Of a stretch of 5,165 bases of DNA, positions 1 through 4,709 are shown one piece after another. The notes under the pieces are model-generated. The model ran no database searches. It worked only from the letters and a program-made list of their open reading frames with translations, and was not told the origin of the DNA. Source of the DNA: an uncultured Anaerolineaceae bacterium (GTDB lineage: Bacteria > Chloroflexota > Anaerolineae > Promineifilales > Promineifilaceae); assembly GCA_937967805.1 (NCBI GenBank), contig CALBTC010000255.1:1-5165 (forward strand). The letters run 5' to 3'. The position numbers and the translations under genes were made by a program. Positions within the stretch are counted from its first letter, which is position 1. Every line of letters starts with the position of its first letter.

Positions 1-166
1 ACAGCTGGTTGAGCAAGTATGGGGATATGATTATTATGGGGATGATCGTGTGGTAGATGTGCACATTGGCCGTTTACGCAAAAAGGTGGAGAGCGATCCG
101 GCCGAGCCAACCCTCATTGCCACCGTATGGGGTGCAGGCTATCGCTTCGAGGATGAAATGCTATGA
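1..166 (+). CDS. Response regulator, OmpR/PhoB family, C-terminal fragment (5' end outside window)
   Basis: Only the last 54 codons are present, in frame from base 2 and ending at TGA 164-166. The translation is the end of a winged-helix DNA-binding domain. VVDVHIGRLRKKVE is the recognition-helix region, and TVWGAGYRF is the wing hairpin that closes nearly every OmpR/PhoB-type regulator. The receiver domain with its phospho-accepting Asp must lie upstream of the window. The stop codon overlaps the start of the histidine kinase (ATGA, 163-166), so the two are co-transcribed and probably translationally coupled partners. In this family the phosphorylated dimer binds direct repeats spaced about 11 bp. 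Repeats of that kind occur at 2147-2190 and 2870-2918 and are candidate targets, which is inference. The family call is firm. The exact subfamily and the inducing signal cannot be read from this fragment. Confidence 0.93.
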   Translation, partial: QLVEQVWGYDYYGDDRVVDVHIGRLRKKVESDPAEPTLIATVWGAGYRFEDEML

Positions 167-1329
167 AAATAGTTCGGCAACACATTGGCTGGAAGCTATT
201 TTTCTCTTACTTGATCATTATCCTCGTGGGGGTTGCAACCCTGGCGGCAGCGGCCGAGTTTGTTACCCCGTCTGCTTTCAATCGGCATATGGCCAATATG
301 GAATCAATGATGGGCGGCAGTATGGGTGGCATGTTGGTAGATTTAACAGAGAGTTTTCAGGCAGCCATTAACGAAATCTTGTTGGTGGCAGCGACCTTTG
401 CCATTCTCACGGCCGTTCTCGTGAGCAGCTTTGTTACCCGACGCATTGTAGGCCCGGTACAGCAAATGAAGATCGCCAGTCAACGTATGGCCGACGGCCG
501 TTATGATGAACGTGTTCAGGTAATCGGCGAAGACGAACTGGCCGAGCTGGCCGTCTCCTTTAACCGCATGGCGCAAGAATTAACGCAAACAGAAGCGCGA
601 CGCCGCCAACTCATTGGCGATGTCGCGCATGAGCTGCGCACGCCGCTCAGCGGCATCAAGAGCGTAATGGAAGGATTGCAAGATGGAGTCTTGCAGCCAG
701 AGCCAGAAACATTTGCCAGCGTTGAGCAGGAAGTAAGCCGACTTCAGCGGCTCGTGCGTGACCTGGAAGAACTATCCAAGGCAGAAGCTGGGCAAATTTC
801 CCTGGAAAAGGCGTTGGTAAATCCAGCTGCTCTGGTGGAAACTGCCGTACGCCGACTCCGCCCCCAATTTACCGACAAACAGGTGACTTTGGAACCCAAC
901 CACCCCACTGATTTACCCAGCCTCAGGGTTGACCCGGCGCGAATGACGCAGGTTCTGATTAATCTGTTGGGCAATGCTCTGCAATATACGCCATCGGGCG
1001 GCCAGGTCACAGTTAGCTGTTCAGTCATCACGCATCGCTCATCGCTGCACGGCGAACGCTGTTTGCCAAATTCTGATCGCTGTTTAATGATTTCGGTAAC
1101 GGACACAGGCATTGGCCTTGCGGCTGACCATATTTCGCGTATTTTTGAGCGTTTTTATCGGGCAGATAAATCCCGTTCACGCGTTGGCGGCGGCAGCGGT
1201 ATCGGTCTGACCATTAGCAAACATCTGGTGGAAGCCCATAACGGCCGTCTTACGGCGGCCAGCCCCGGGCTTGGCCGGGGCAGCACGTTTACGATTGTTC
1301 TCCCTCTTGATGACTCGGGTCAACAATGA
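163..1329 (+). CDS. Sensor histidine kinase with Met-rich extracytoplasmic loop (candidate copper sensor)
   Basis: This 388-residue membrane kinase autophosphorylates on His and passes the phosphate to the regulator encoded just upstream. Residues 12-31 form the first membrane helix and about 71-92 the second. A HAMP linker spans roughly 90-143. The H-box (DVAHELRTPL) places the phospho-accepting His at 156. The ATP-binding domain shows the N-box (INLLGNALQYT, 266-276), G1 (DTGIGL, 314-319), F-box (IFERFYRAD, 327-335) and G2 (GGGSGIGLT, 342-350), so all catalytic motifs are intact. The external loop is only about 40 residues and is Met-rich (MESMMGGSMGGM, 46-57), resembling the MMG motifs of the protein at 3297-4154. 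That suggests direct binding of a soft metal such as Cu(I). Oddity: about 20 extra residues (roughly 285-307, with three Cys) lie between the N and G1 boxes and are encoded by 7-nt repeats. A GAGGA about 9 nt before the ATG is a plausible ribosome site. Confidence 0.93.
   Translation: MKIVRQHIGWKLFFSYLIIILVGVATLAAAAEFVTPSAFNRHMANMESMMGGSMGGMLVDLTESFQAAINEILLVAATFAILTAVLVSSFVTRRIVGPVQQMKIASQRMADGRYDERVQVIGEDELAELAVSFNRMAQELTQTEARRRQLIGDVAHELRTPLSGIKSVMEGLQDGVLQPEPETFASVEQEVSRLQRLVRDLEELSKAEAGQISLEKALVNPAALVETAVRRLRPQFTDKQVTLEPNHPTDLPSLRVDPARMTQVLINLLGNALQYTPSGGQVTVSCSVITHRSSLHGERCLPNSDRCLMISVTDTGIGLAADHISRIFERFYRADKSRSRVGGGSGIGLTISKHLVEAHNGRLTAASPGLGRGSTFTIVLPLDDSGQQ
1026..1088 (+). repeat. 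Degenerate 7-nt/21-nt tandem repeat inside the kinase gene
   Basis: From 1026 the sequence reads in 7-nt units: CATCACG, CATCGCT, CATCGCT, GCACGGC, GAACGCT, GTTTGCC, AAATTCT, GATCGCT, GTTTAAT. GCTGTT recurs at 1016, 1058 and 1079, with GCTCAT at 1037, a strict 21-nt spacing. Because 21 nt is seven codons, the reading frame survives and the protein shows three heptads ending in Arg (CSVITHR, SSLHGER, CLPNSDR, residues 286-306). The unit boundaries are degenerate, which is consistent with an old insertion or expansion. It sits between the N-box and G1 box of the kinase, where the usual family has a short loop. Confidence 0.6.
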
Positions 1330-1475
1330 TCCTTCATGGTCGGTGACACCAATGTTATTTTGATAGGTCTACTCATCGCCATGCCAGCGGGCTACGCCAA
1401 ACAGAACGGCCGGGCTTGCGGACAGCAAAATGCTCTAGGGAAGAACGGCCGTTTCAATTTTCCCAAATCGAAATA
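1330..1475. other. Convergent intergenic gap between kinase and DUF305 genes
   Basis: This 146-bp stretch separates two genes that converge. I found no classic terminator. AACGGCCG at 1405-1412 could pair with CGGCCGTT at 1446-1453 across a 33-nt loop, followed by a T-rich run (about 1452-1462). GGGAA (1438-1442) and TTCCC (around 1459-1464) bracket the second palindrome. Either could act as a weak bidirectional terminator, but this is speculative because CGGCCG is self-complementary and frequent throughout the window. No convincing coding sequence is seen here. Confidence 0.3.
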
Positions 1476-2012
1476 TTACTCTGGCGTTCCAGAAAACTCT
1501 GGCACTGGTCTGGCATCTGCTTCTTCTTGGGTTTCAGCCGTACCGTTGGCTCTAATATCCTCTATCAACCACTCCATCTCCTTAATTTCTTTACGTTGTG
1601 CTTCGATGATTTCATCGGCCAGTTCGCGCACTCGCAGGTCTTCAATTCCGGCACGCTCGCTGGTCAATATAGCAATAGAGTGATGCGGAATCATCCCTTC
1701 CATATAGTCAACGCCATCAACTGTAATCTGACTGCGTACCAGCCAGACTGAGAGCAGCAACATAAGAGCGGCCCCAACAAAGATGGCGGCATTGACCTTA
1801 CTGTTCTTATACATCCCCAGCATGAAAAACAGCATAATAGCCATCATGGCACCACCCATGATGGTTGTCATGAACAGCCTAGTCTCACTAAACCAGGCAT
1901 GATCCAGTATCTGATAGGAGTTCAGATACATTAAAAAGTACATAATGATCATCGATGTACCGATCATGGCAAAGAATCTTAAATAGTTTCCACGTTGATT
2001 GTTTTGTTTCAT
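1476..2012 (-). CDS. DUF305 membrane protein, candidate copper-binding
   Basis: This 178-residue protein has three predicted membrane helices (about 11-30, 46-67 and 73-92) followed by a DUF305 domain (about 95-155). The domain carries the family signature YMEGMIPHHSIAI (103-115), with the His pair at 110-111, and the helical stretch ELADEIIEAQRKEIKEMEWL (130-149) that typifies the C-terminal half. DUF305 proteins include the cyanobacterial periplasmic copper-binding protein CopM, and the His/Met pattern is usually read as metal-binding. The version with three leading helices is, to my knowledge, common near copper and silver resistance genes. The last ~25 residues are acidic and Pro-rich. 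Start choice: AAGAGAGGAG (complement of 2021-2030) lies 8 nt before the ATG. The gene is divergent from the SHOCT operon and shares its upstream region with two GTTACAAAA sites, so co-regulation is plausible. The family call is strong; the copper role is inferred. Confidence 0.88.
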   Translation of the reverse strand: MKQNNQRGNYLRFFAMIGTSMIIMYFLMYLNSYQILDHAWFSETRLFMTTIMGGAMMAIMLFFMLGMYKNSKVNAAIFVGAALMLLLSVWLVRSQITVDGVDYMEGMIPHHSIAILTSERAGIEDLRVRELADEIIEAQRKEIKEMEWLIEDIRANGTAETQEEADARPVPEFSGTPE

Positions 2013-2042
2013 GCTGTCGTCTCCTCTCTTAAACGTTCAAGT

Positions 2043-2048
2043 TGTATA
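2043..2048 (-). promoter_or_regulatory. Possible -10 element for the DUF305 gene
   Basis: On the minus strand TATACA lies about 30 bp upstream of the DUF305 start codon, a reasonable distance for a short leader. No good -35 hexamer is visible 17 bp further upstream, so the promoter would need an activator, or this is chance in AT-rich sequence. Confidence 0.25.
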
Positions 2049-2116
2049 GCACATTATTTTTCGACTATAGAAACTCCGGTCGCCCCCGACAACCTATCCA
2101 GATATAGGGGCTTGGT

Positions 2117-2131
2117 ACATATTAGATATGT
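2117..2131. promoter_or_regulatory. Perfect dyad ACATAT-TAG-ATATGT in the divergent control region
   Basis: Two 6-bp arms (2117-2122 and 2126-2131) are perfectly complementary around a 3-bp centre. The dyad lies between the DUF305 gene and the first SHOCT gene, 16 bp before the first operator box. Its size suits a dimeric repressor site, but AT-rich dyads of this length also arise by chance. No protein for it is identifiable here. Confidence 0.25.
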
Positions 2132-2146
2132 TTTGGCACAAAACAT

Positions 2147-2190
2147 CGTTACAAAAATGTCACACTTTTGTAGCATATTCTTCAAACTTT
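2147..2190 (+). promoter_or_regulatory. Candidate response-regulator operator A (11-bp direct repeats)
   Basis: CGTTACAAAA at 2147 is followed 11 bp later by TGTCACAC (2158) and then ACTTTTGT (2164-2171). The 25-bp block is matched at 22 positions by 2875-2899 in front of the third SHOCT gene. TACAAAA (2150-2156) and TTTTGTA (2166-2172) also form an inverted repeat with a 9-bp spacer, and both the arms and the spacer length are kept in the other copy. Conservation across two separate upstream regions that are otherwise dissimilar is the main evidence. The 11-bp period is what OmpR/PhoB-family regulators recognise. That the regulator encoded at 1-166 is the binder is inference. Confidence 0.6.
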
Positions 2191-2202
2191 CCCGGTACGC
2201 TG

Positions 2203-2230
2203 AAGACAGTTACAAAACGACCGTAAGCAT
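2203..2230 (+). promoter_or_regulatory. Candidate response-regulator operator B, upstream of SHOCT gene 1
   Basis: AAGACAGTTACAAAA (2203-2217) matches AAGACCGTTACAAAA (2870-2884) at 14 of 15 positions. Eleven bp after AGTTAC comes GACCGTAAGC, a weaker second half. Together with operator A this gives two GTTACAAAA boxes in the divergent region, 61 bp apart, on the same strand. This copy is the nearer of the two to the first SHOCT gene. Confidence 0.5.
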
Positions 2231-2246
2231 CCGGTCAATGCCTCAA

Positions 2247-2252
2247 TAAAAT
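2247..2252 (+). promoter_or_regulatory. Possible -10 element for the first SHOCT operon
   Basis: TAAAAT matches the TATAAT consensus at five of six positions and lies 46 bp before the start codon, downstream of operator B. The hexamer 17 bp upstream (TAAGCA) is a poor -35, as expected for an activator-dependent promoter. A small GC hairpin (GGGC, TTGA loop, GCCC, about 2258-2269) would fall in the leader. Confidence 0.3.
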
Positions 2253-2281
2253 AGCGTGGGCTTGAGCCCGCTGATAAATTT

Positions 2282-2287
2282 AAGGAG
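2282..2287 (+). promoter_or_regulatory. Ribosome binding site deciding the start of SHOCT gene 1
   Basis: AAGGAG lies 10 nt before ATG 2298. This favours 2298 over the in-frame ATG at 2256, which has no purine-rich site before it, would run through the hairpin and ribosome site, and would add 14 residues ahead of the membrane helix. Confidence 0.75.
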
Positions 2288-2297
2288 TAGATACACC

Positions 2298-2504
2298 ATG
2301 ATGGGTTTTGGATTGATATTCACTTTGTTGATCGTCATTGCCTTCATTTACCTGTTAAACCAGAGGGGACAGGGCAACCTGTTTACCTCACCCTCCTCAG
2401 GGCAAACGGGTAAATCGGCACTAGATATTGCCAAAGAACGGTACGCGCAGGGCGACATTTCCCAAGAGGAATTTGAACGCCTGCGCCATGATTTAACCAG
2501 TTAA
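2298..2504 (+). CDS. Small SHOCT-domain membrane protein 1
   Basis: This 68-residue protein has one membrane helix (about 3-20), a polar Gly/Ser-rich linker (21-38), and a C-terminal SHOCT motif (about 40-66). The SHOCT part reads ALDIAKERYAQGDISQEEF followed by an RLRHDL ending. SHOCT is a short helical module of about 30 residues found at the C-termini of many bacterial proteins. It is thought to mediate oligomerisation or protein contacts, and no enzymatic activity is known. The small N-terminal helix suggests anchoring in the membrane with the SHOCT tail in the cytoplasm, although topology is not certain. It is the first gene after two candidate operators and is followed at 24 bp by a paralogue. 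Members of this small SHOCT type often sit beside metal-efflux and copper genes. The domain call is confident; the function is unknown. Confidence 0.85.
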   Translation: MMGFGLIFTLLIVIAFIYLLNQRGQGNLFTSPSSGQTGKSALDIAKERYAQGDISQEEFERLRHDLTS

Positions 2505-2528
2505 CCCAGTTAACAAGGAGTTGATAAG

Positions 2529-2780
2529 ATGTTTTGGCCACATATGGGCGGTGGATTTGGCTGGGGCGGTTGGCTTGTTGGTGGACTGCTAATGCTTCTC
2601 TTTTTGGGCACCTTCGTCGCTTTGGTTTACTTTCTCATCCGCGCCAGCAACAACAATCACAGCAGCAGCGGGCGAGACGGTACAAGCAACAACGCGCTAG
2701 AGATTCTAAAACAGCGCTATGCTCGGGGTGATATTAGTAAAGAAGAGTTCGAGACAATCCGTACCGATCTGGGAGTTTGA
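2529..2780 (+). CDS. Small SHOCT-domain membrane protein 2
   Basis: This 83-residue paralogue of its upstream neighbour starts with an aromatic/Gly-rich segment (MFWPHMGGGFGWGGW, 1-15). That segment contains Met and His and could touch metal, though this is speculative. One membrane helix follows (about 16-38), then a Ser/Asn-rich linker (39-54) and a SHOCT motif (about 56-82: ALEILKQRYARGDISKEEF, then TIRTDL). A strong AAGGAG (2515-2520) stands 8 nt before the ATG. The gene begins 24 bp after the first SHOCT stop and is followed by an intrinsic terminator, so genes 1 and 2 form a compact bicistron. The SHOCT part is closer to the third copy (3015-3242) than to the first. For example, KQRYARG is shared and ACAGCGCTATGC is identical at DNA level. 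Its function is unknown. Confidence 0.87.
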   Translation: MFWPHMGGGFGWGGWLVGGLLMLLFLGTFVALVYFLIRASNNNHSSSGRDGTSNNALEILKQRYARGDISKEEFETIRTDLGV

Positions 2781-2812
2781 ATCAGCCACTCAGTTTTCAA
2801 TTAGCAAGCATC

Positions 2813-2840
2813 AAGCAGGGTCGTTCTGACCCTGCTTTTT
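2813..2840 (+). terminator. Intrinsic terminator after the SHOCT 1-2 operon
   Basis: AAGCAGGGTC (2813-2822) and GACCCTGCTT (2828-2837) form a perfect 10-bp stem around the loop GTTCT. The stem runs directly into TTTTT (2836-2840) and then GTTT. It lies 33 bp after the stop of the second SHOCT gene. This separates the first SHOCT transcript from the third SHOCT gene, which therefore needs its own promoter. Confidence 0.92.
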
Positions 2841-2869
2841 GTTTCTGACGAGGAGCGAAAAATTCAGCA

Positions 2870-2929
2870 AAGACCGTTACAAAATCGTCATACTTTTGTT
2901 GAAACTCCGTCATACAGGCTTAGTAACAT
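2870..2929 (+). promoter_or_regulatory. Candidate operator C and promoter for the SHOCT 3 / MMG operon
   Basis: AAGACCGTTACAAAA starts at 2870. CGTTAC (2875), CGTCATAC (2886) and an exact second CGTCATAC (2908) fall on an 11-bp grid (11 and 22 bp apart). The 25 bp from 2875 match operator A at 22 positions. Further matches persist at the same offset, for example the box at 2908 with CTTCAAAC at 2180. TAACAT (2924-2929) is a possible -10 just after the last box and about 90 bp before the start codon. That is the usual arrangement when an OmpR/PhoB-type activator replaces the -35 contact. Operator conservation is seen directly; the -10 choice and the binder are inferred. Confidence 0.6.
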
Positions 2930-3000
2930 ACCACCATTAAAGATAAACAATGTTTGATACGAACCTCCCTTATTCAGCAAGTAGTTGGATTTAGGGAATC

Positions 3001-3007
3001 GGGAGAG
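3001..3007 (+). promoter_or_regulatory. Ribosome binding site deciding the start of SHOCT gene 3
   Basis: GGGAGAG lies 7 nt before ATG 3015. The upstream in-frame ATG at 2985 has no such site, and starting there would place this site inside the gene, so 3015 is chosen. ATG 3018 follows immediately, giving a Met-Met start as in SHOCT gene 1. Confidence 0.65.
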
Positions 3008-3014
3008 AATCATT

Positions 3015-3242
3015 ATGATGACAGGAACCAGTGGCTATATTTGGATGCTCATTTTCTGGGTCATCATTATTGGCAGCAGCATTGGGCTGCTTGCAAGCCT
3101 TTTTCCCAAAGCAACCACACCTCGGAACAGTGGAACCGATACAGATGGTGATGCGCTAACCATATTAAAACAGCGCTATGCACGCGGTAAGTTATCCAAA
3201 GATGAATTTCAAACAATGCGACAAGATTTGGAGCAGGCATAG
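3015..3242 (+). CDS. Small SHOCT-domain membrane protein 3
   Basis: This third paralogue is 75 residues long. It has one membrane helix (about 8-28), a Thr/Asp-rich linker (30-45), and a C-terminal SHOCT motif (about 47-73: ALTILKQRYARGKLSKDEF, then TMRQDL). It differs from copies 1 and 2 in having KLS in place of DIS at the turn between the two SHOCT helices. It is not part of the first bicistron, because a strong terminator and a fresh operator/promoter block lie in between. It is followed 54 bp later by the Met-rich MMG protein and probably leads that transcript. The repeated pairing of this family with the same operator suggests that it serves the metal response, but its biochemical role is unknown. 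The three linkers and helices are not conserved, and only the SHOCT part aligns well. Confidence 0.86.
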   Translation: MMTGTSGYIWMLIFWVIIIGSSIGLLASLFPKATTPRNSGTDTDGDALTILKQRYARGKLSKDEFQTMRQDLEQA

Positions 3243-3296
3243 AAATACACGTTCAGCACACATTTAACCAAACAATATTAATTTGAGGAGATAACA

Positions 3297-4154
3297 ATGA
3301 ACAAAATATTACTAATCATTGGTGCAATTGCAGCCGGAATTGGCCTCTTTGTAGGCGGGTTTTACTTTGGTCAGACCAGGACTCAGGGGTTCCAACCAGG
3401 CTGGATGATGGGAAATGGTCAAATTGGATCTAACATGATGGGTAACAGTCAGTTTAGCACCGGCATGATGGGTATGATGATGAACGGGGGAATGATGGAT
3501 GGTCAGTATGGTTCTGGTATGATGGGCAGCTTCGGCGGCTTGACTAATGCAGACCCACTGTCTATTGAGGATGCAGAAACGGCCGTTATTGACTACCTTG
3601 CCACTCTCAACAACGACAATTTAACCCTGGGCGAAATCATGATCTTCGACAACCACGCCTACGCCCAAATCATAGACGAAACGACGGAAACAGGCGCGTT
3701 CGAGGTATTGGTTGACCCGATCACCAGCAACGTTTTCCCTGAACCCGGCCCCAACATGATGTGGAACACTGAATACGGCATGATGAGCGGCGGCAATTTC
3801 GGGATGATGGGCGGTATGATGAACGACCAGTTTGGCTCTGAGATGATGGGCGAAGGTCAATACGGCGGCATGATGGGCGACAATATGATGGGCAGCTTCG
3901 GCTACGCTCCAGATGCGGAAATTAACATCACCGCTGAGGAAGGAGTAGACGCGGCCCAGGAATACCTGGATGCCTATTTGCCCGGCAAAATGGCCGATGA
4001 ACAAGCCGATTCTTTCCCCGGCTACTACACTCTTCACGTCCTGGAAGATGGCAAAACTATTGGCATGTTAAGCGTCAACGCTTACACCGGTCAGGTTTTC
4101 CTCCACCACTGGCATGGGGATTTCATCGAAATGGTTGGCGAAAGCCACGAGTGA
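3297..4154 (+). CDS. Methionine-rich MMG-repeat envelope protein with two PepSY-like modules
   Basis: This 285-residue protein has an N-terminal hydrophobic segment (4-24) acting as a signal anchor, with no clear cleavage site or lipobox. The rest should face the outside. Two Met-rich stretches (36-78 and 154-199) repeat MMG, GMM and NMM, and about 32 of 285 residues are Met. Each is followed by a PepSY-like alpha/beta module (about 86-148 and 208-272). The first has IEDAETAVIDYL and ends VDPITSNVFPEP; the second has AEEGVDAAQEYL and ends VNAYTGQVF. MMGSFG recurs at 75-80 and 197-202, marking an internal duplication. The tail HHWHGDF (270-276) adds three His. Clusters of Met thioethers bind Cu(I) and Ag(I) in several envelope proteins, so copper binding or buffering is the best guess. 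GAGGAG sits 8 nt before the ATG. The gene probably shares a transcript with SHOCT 3. PepSY assignment is moderate; the metal role is inferred. Confidence 0.8.
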   Translation: MNKILLIIGAIAAGIGLFVGGFYFGQTRTQGFQPGWMMGNGQIGSNMMGNSQFSTGMMGMMMNGGMMDGQYGSGMMGSFGGLTNADPLSIEDAETAVIDYLATLNNDNLTLGEIMIFDNHAYAQIIDETTETGAFEVLVDPITSNVFPEPGPNMMWNTEYGMMSGGNFGMMGGMMNDQFGSEMMGEGQYGGMMGDNMMGSFGYAPDAEINITAEEGVDAAQEYLDAYLPGKMADEQADSFPGYYTLHVLEDGKTIGMLSVNAYTGQVFLHHWHGDFIEMVGESHE

Positions 4155-4164
4155 ACTATTAGAG

Positions 4165-4215
4165 ATTGGAGGCTGGGGACTGGAGTCAGAGAGTCTCTGG
4201 TCTCCAGCCTCCAAT
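4165..4215. repeat. Intergenic palindromic repeat of 7-nt units (21-bp hairpin)
   Basis: Bases 4165-4185 pair with 4195-4215 along 21 positions without a mismatch if three G-T (G-U in RNA) wobbles are allowed (4177/4203, 4181/4199, 4182/4198). The outer 12 bp, ATTGGAGGCTGG with CCAGCCTCCAAT, are perfect, and the loop is 9 nt. The sequence reads as 7-nt units: GGAGGCT, GGGGACT, GGAGTCA, GAGAGTC, TCTGGTC, TCCAGCC, TCCAATT. No T run follows, so it is not a classic terminator. It could protect the 3' end of the MMG mRNA or damp read-through. It resembles a REP-like dispersed element, and to my recollection similar GGAGATT/GGAGACT arrays occur between genes in some Chloroflexota. Confidence 0.8.
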
Positions 4216-4256
4216 TCATAAATCTGCTAATCCCAAATCAAAAGGAATAAAACAAA

Positions 4257-4670
4257 ATGACTCAGACAACAACAGATTATGGTTTTCGTACCCGCGTTAA
4301 TCTACCCTATGAACAGGCCATTGAAAAAGTAACGGAAGCTCTTAAAACAGAAGGCTTTGGCGTTCTGACTGAAATTGATGTGAAGGCAACCCTCAAGAAA
4401 AAACTCGACATGGACTTTCGCAGATATGTCATTCTGGGGGCATGCAACCCGGTTCTGGCCAATCAGGCACTCAACATGGAACTGGAAATCGGCCTGCTCT
4501 TGCCTTGCAACGTTATCGTGTACGACGATGAACAGGGCGGCAGCATGGTCTCCATTGTAGACCCGATTTCCATGTTGGGCGTCGTTGTTAATCCCAATTT
4601 AAATGCTGTTGCTGAAGAAGCCCACACCCGTTTACAGCGGGTAAGCAAAGCCCTTGAGACAGTAGCATAG
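4257..4670 (+). CDS. DUF302 family protein
   Basis: This 137-residue soluble protein has no signal peptide or membrane helix and spans essentially the whole length of a single-domain DUF302 protein. Recognisable family parts are the opening YGFRTRVNLPYEQAIEKV (8-25), LKTEGFGVLTEIDV (29-42), the FRRYVILGACNPVLANQAL core (54-72), GLLLPCNVIVYDD (79-91) and VDPISML (101-107). Cys63 and Cys84 lie in two conserved loops (GACNP and LPCNV) and could bind metal or act in redox, but the family has no proven activity. DUF302 genes are often found next to copper, multicopper oxidase or sulfur-redox genes, which fits here. AAAGGAA (4240-4246) stands about 10 nt before the ATG. The gene follows the MMG gene after 102 bp containing a hairpin and precedes a multicopper oxidase by 39 bp, so it is probably co-transcribed with the latter. 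Confidence 0.9.
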   Translation: MTQTTTDYGFRTRVNLPYEQAIEKVTEALKTEGFGVLTEIDVKATLKKKLDMDFRRYVILGACNPVLANQALNMELEIGLLLPCNVIVYDDEQGGSMVSIVDPISMLGVVVNPNLNAVAEEAHTRLQRVSKALETVA

Positions 4671-4709
4671 GAATGCCCACTAAAAAAGACCCTTTTGGAT
4701 GCGCTAATT

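Noticed and set aside
57..371. Open frame of 104 codons overlapping the regulator end and kinase start
   Set aside because: It is an out-of-frame shadow of two well-supported genes, and its translation resembles no family.
1336..1751. Two + strand open frames opposite the end of the DUF305 gene
   Set aside because: They are antisense to a clear DUF305 coding sequence, have no ribosome site, and have low-complexity Ser-rich or unrecognisable translations.
2256..2297. Upstream ATG start for the first SHOCT gene
   Set aside because: It has no ribosome site and would translate through the AAGGAG at 2282-2287. The 2298 start gives the usual short N-terminus ahead of the helix.
3400..3900. ATGATGGG tandem repeats as a CRISPR or minisatellite
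   Set aside because: The spacing is irregular and in frame. The repetition is explained by Met-Met-Gly codons of a real protein.
3621..4037. Minus-strand His-rich open frame (AHH repeats)
   Set aside because: It is the complement of ATGATG-rich Met codons in the MMG gene, and CAT read backwards gives His. It is a composition artefact.
4165..4215. Hairpin as an intrinsic terminator
   Set aside because: No T run follows the right arm; the next bases are TCATAAATCTGC. It is better described as a palindromic repeat.
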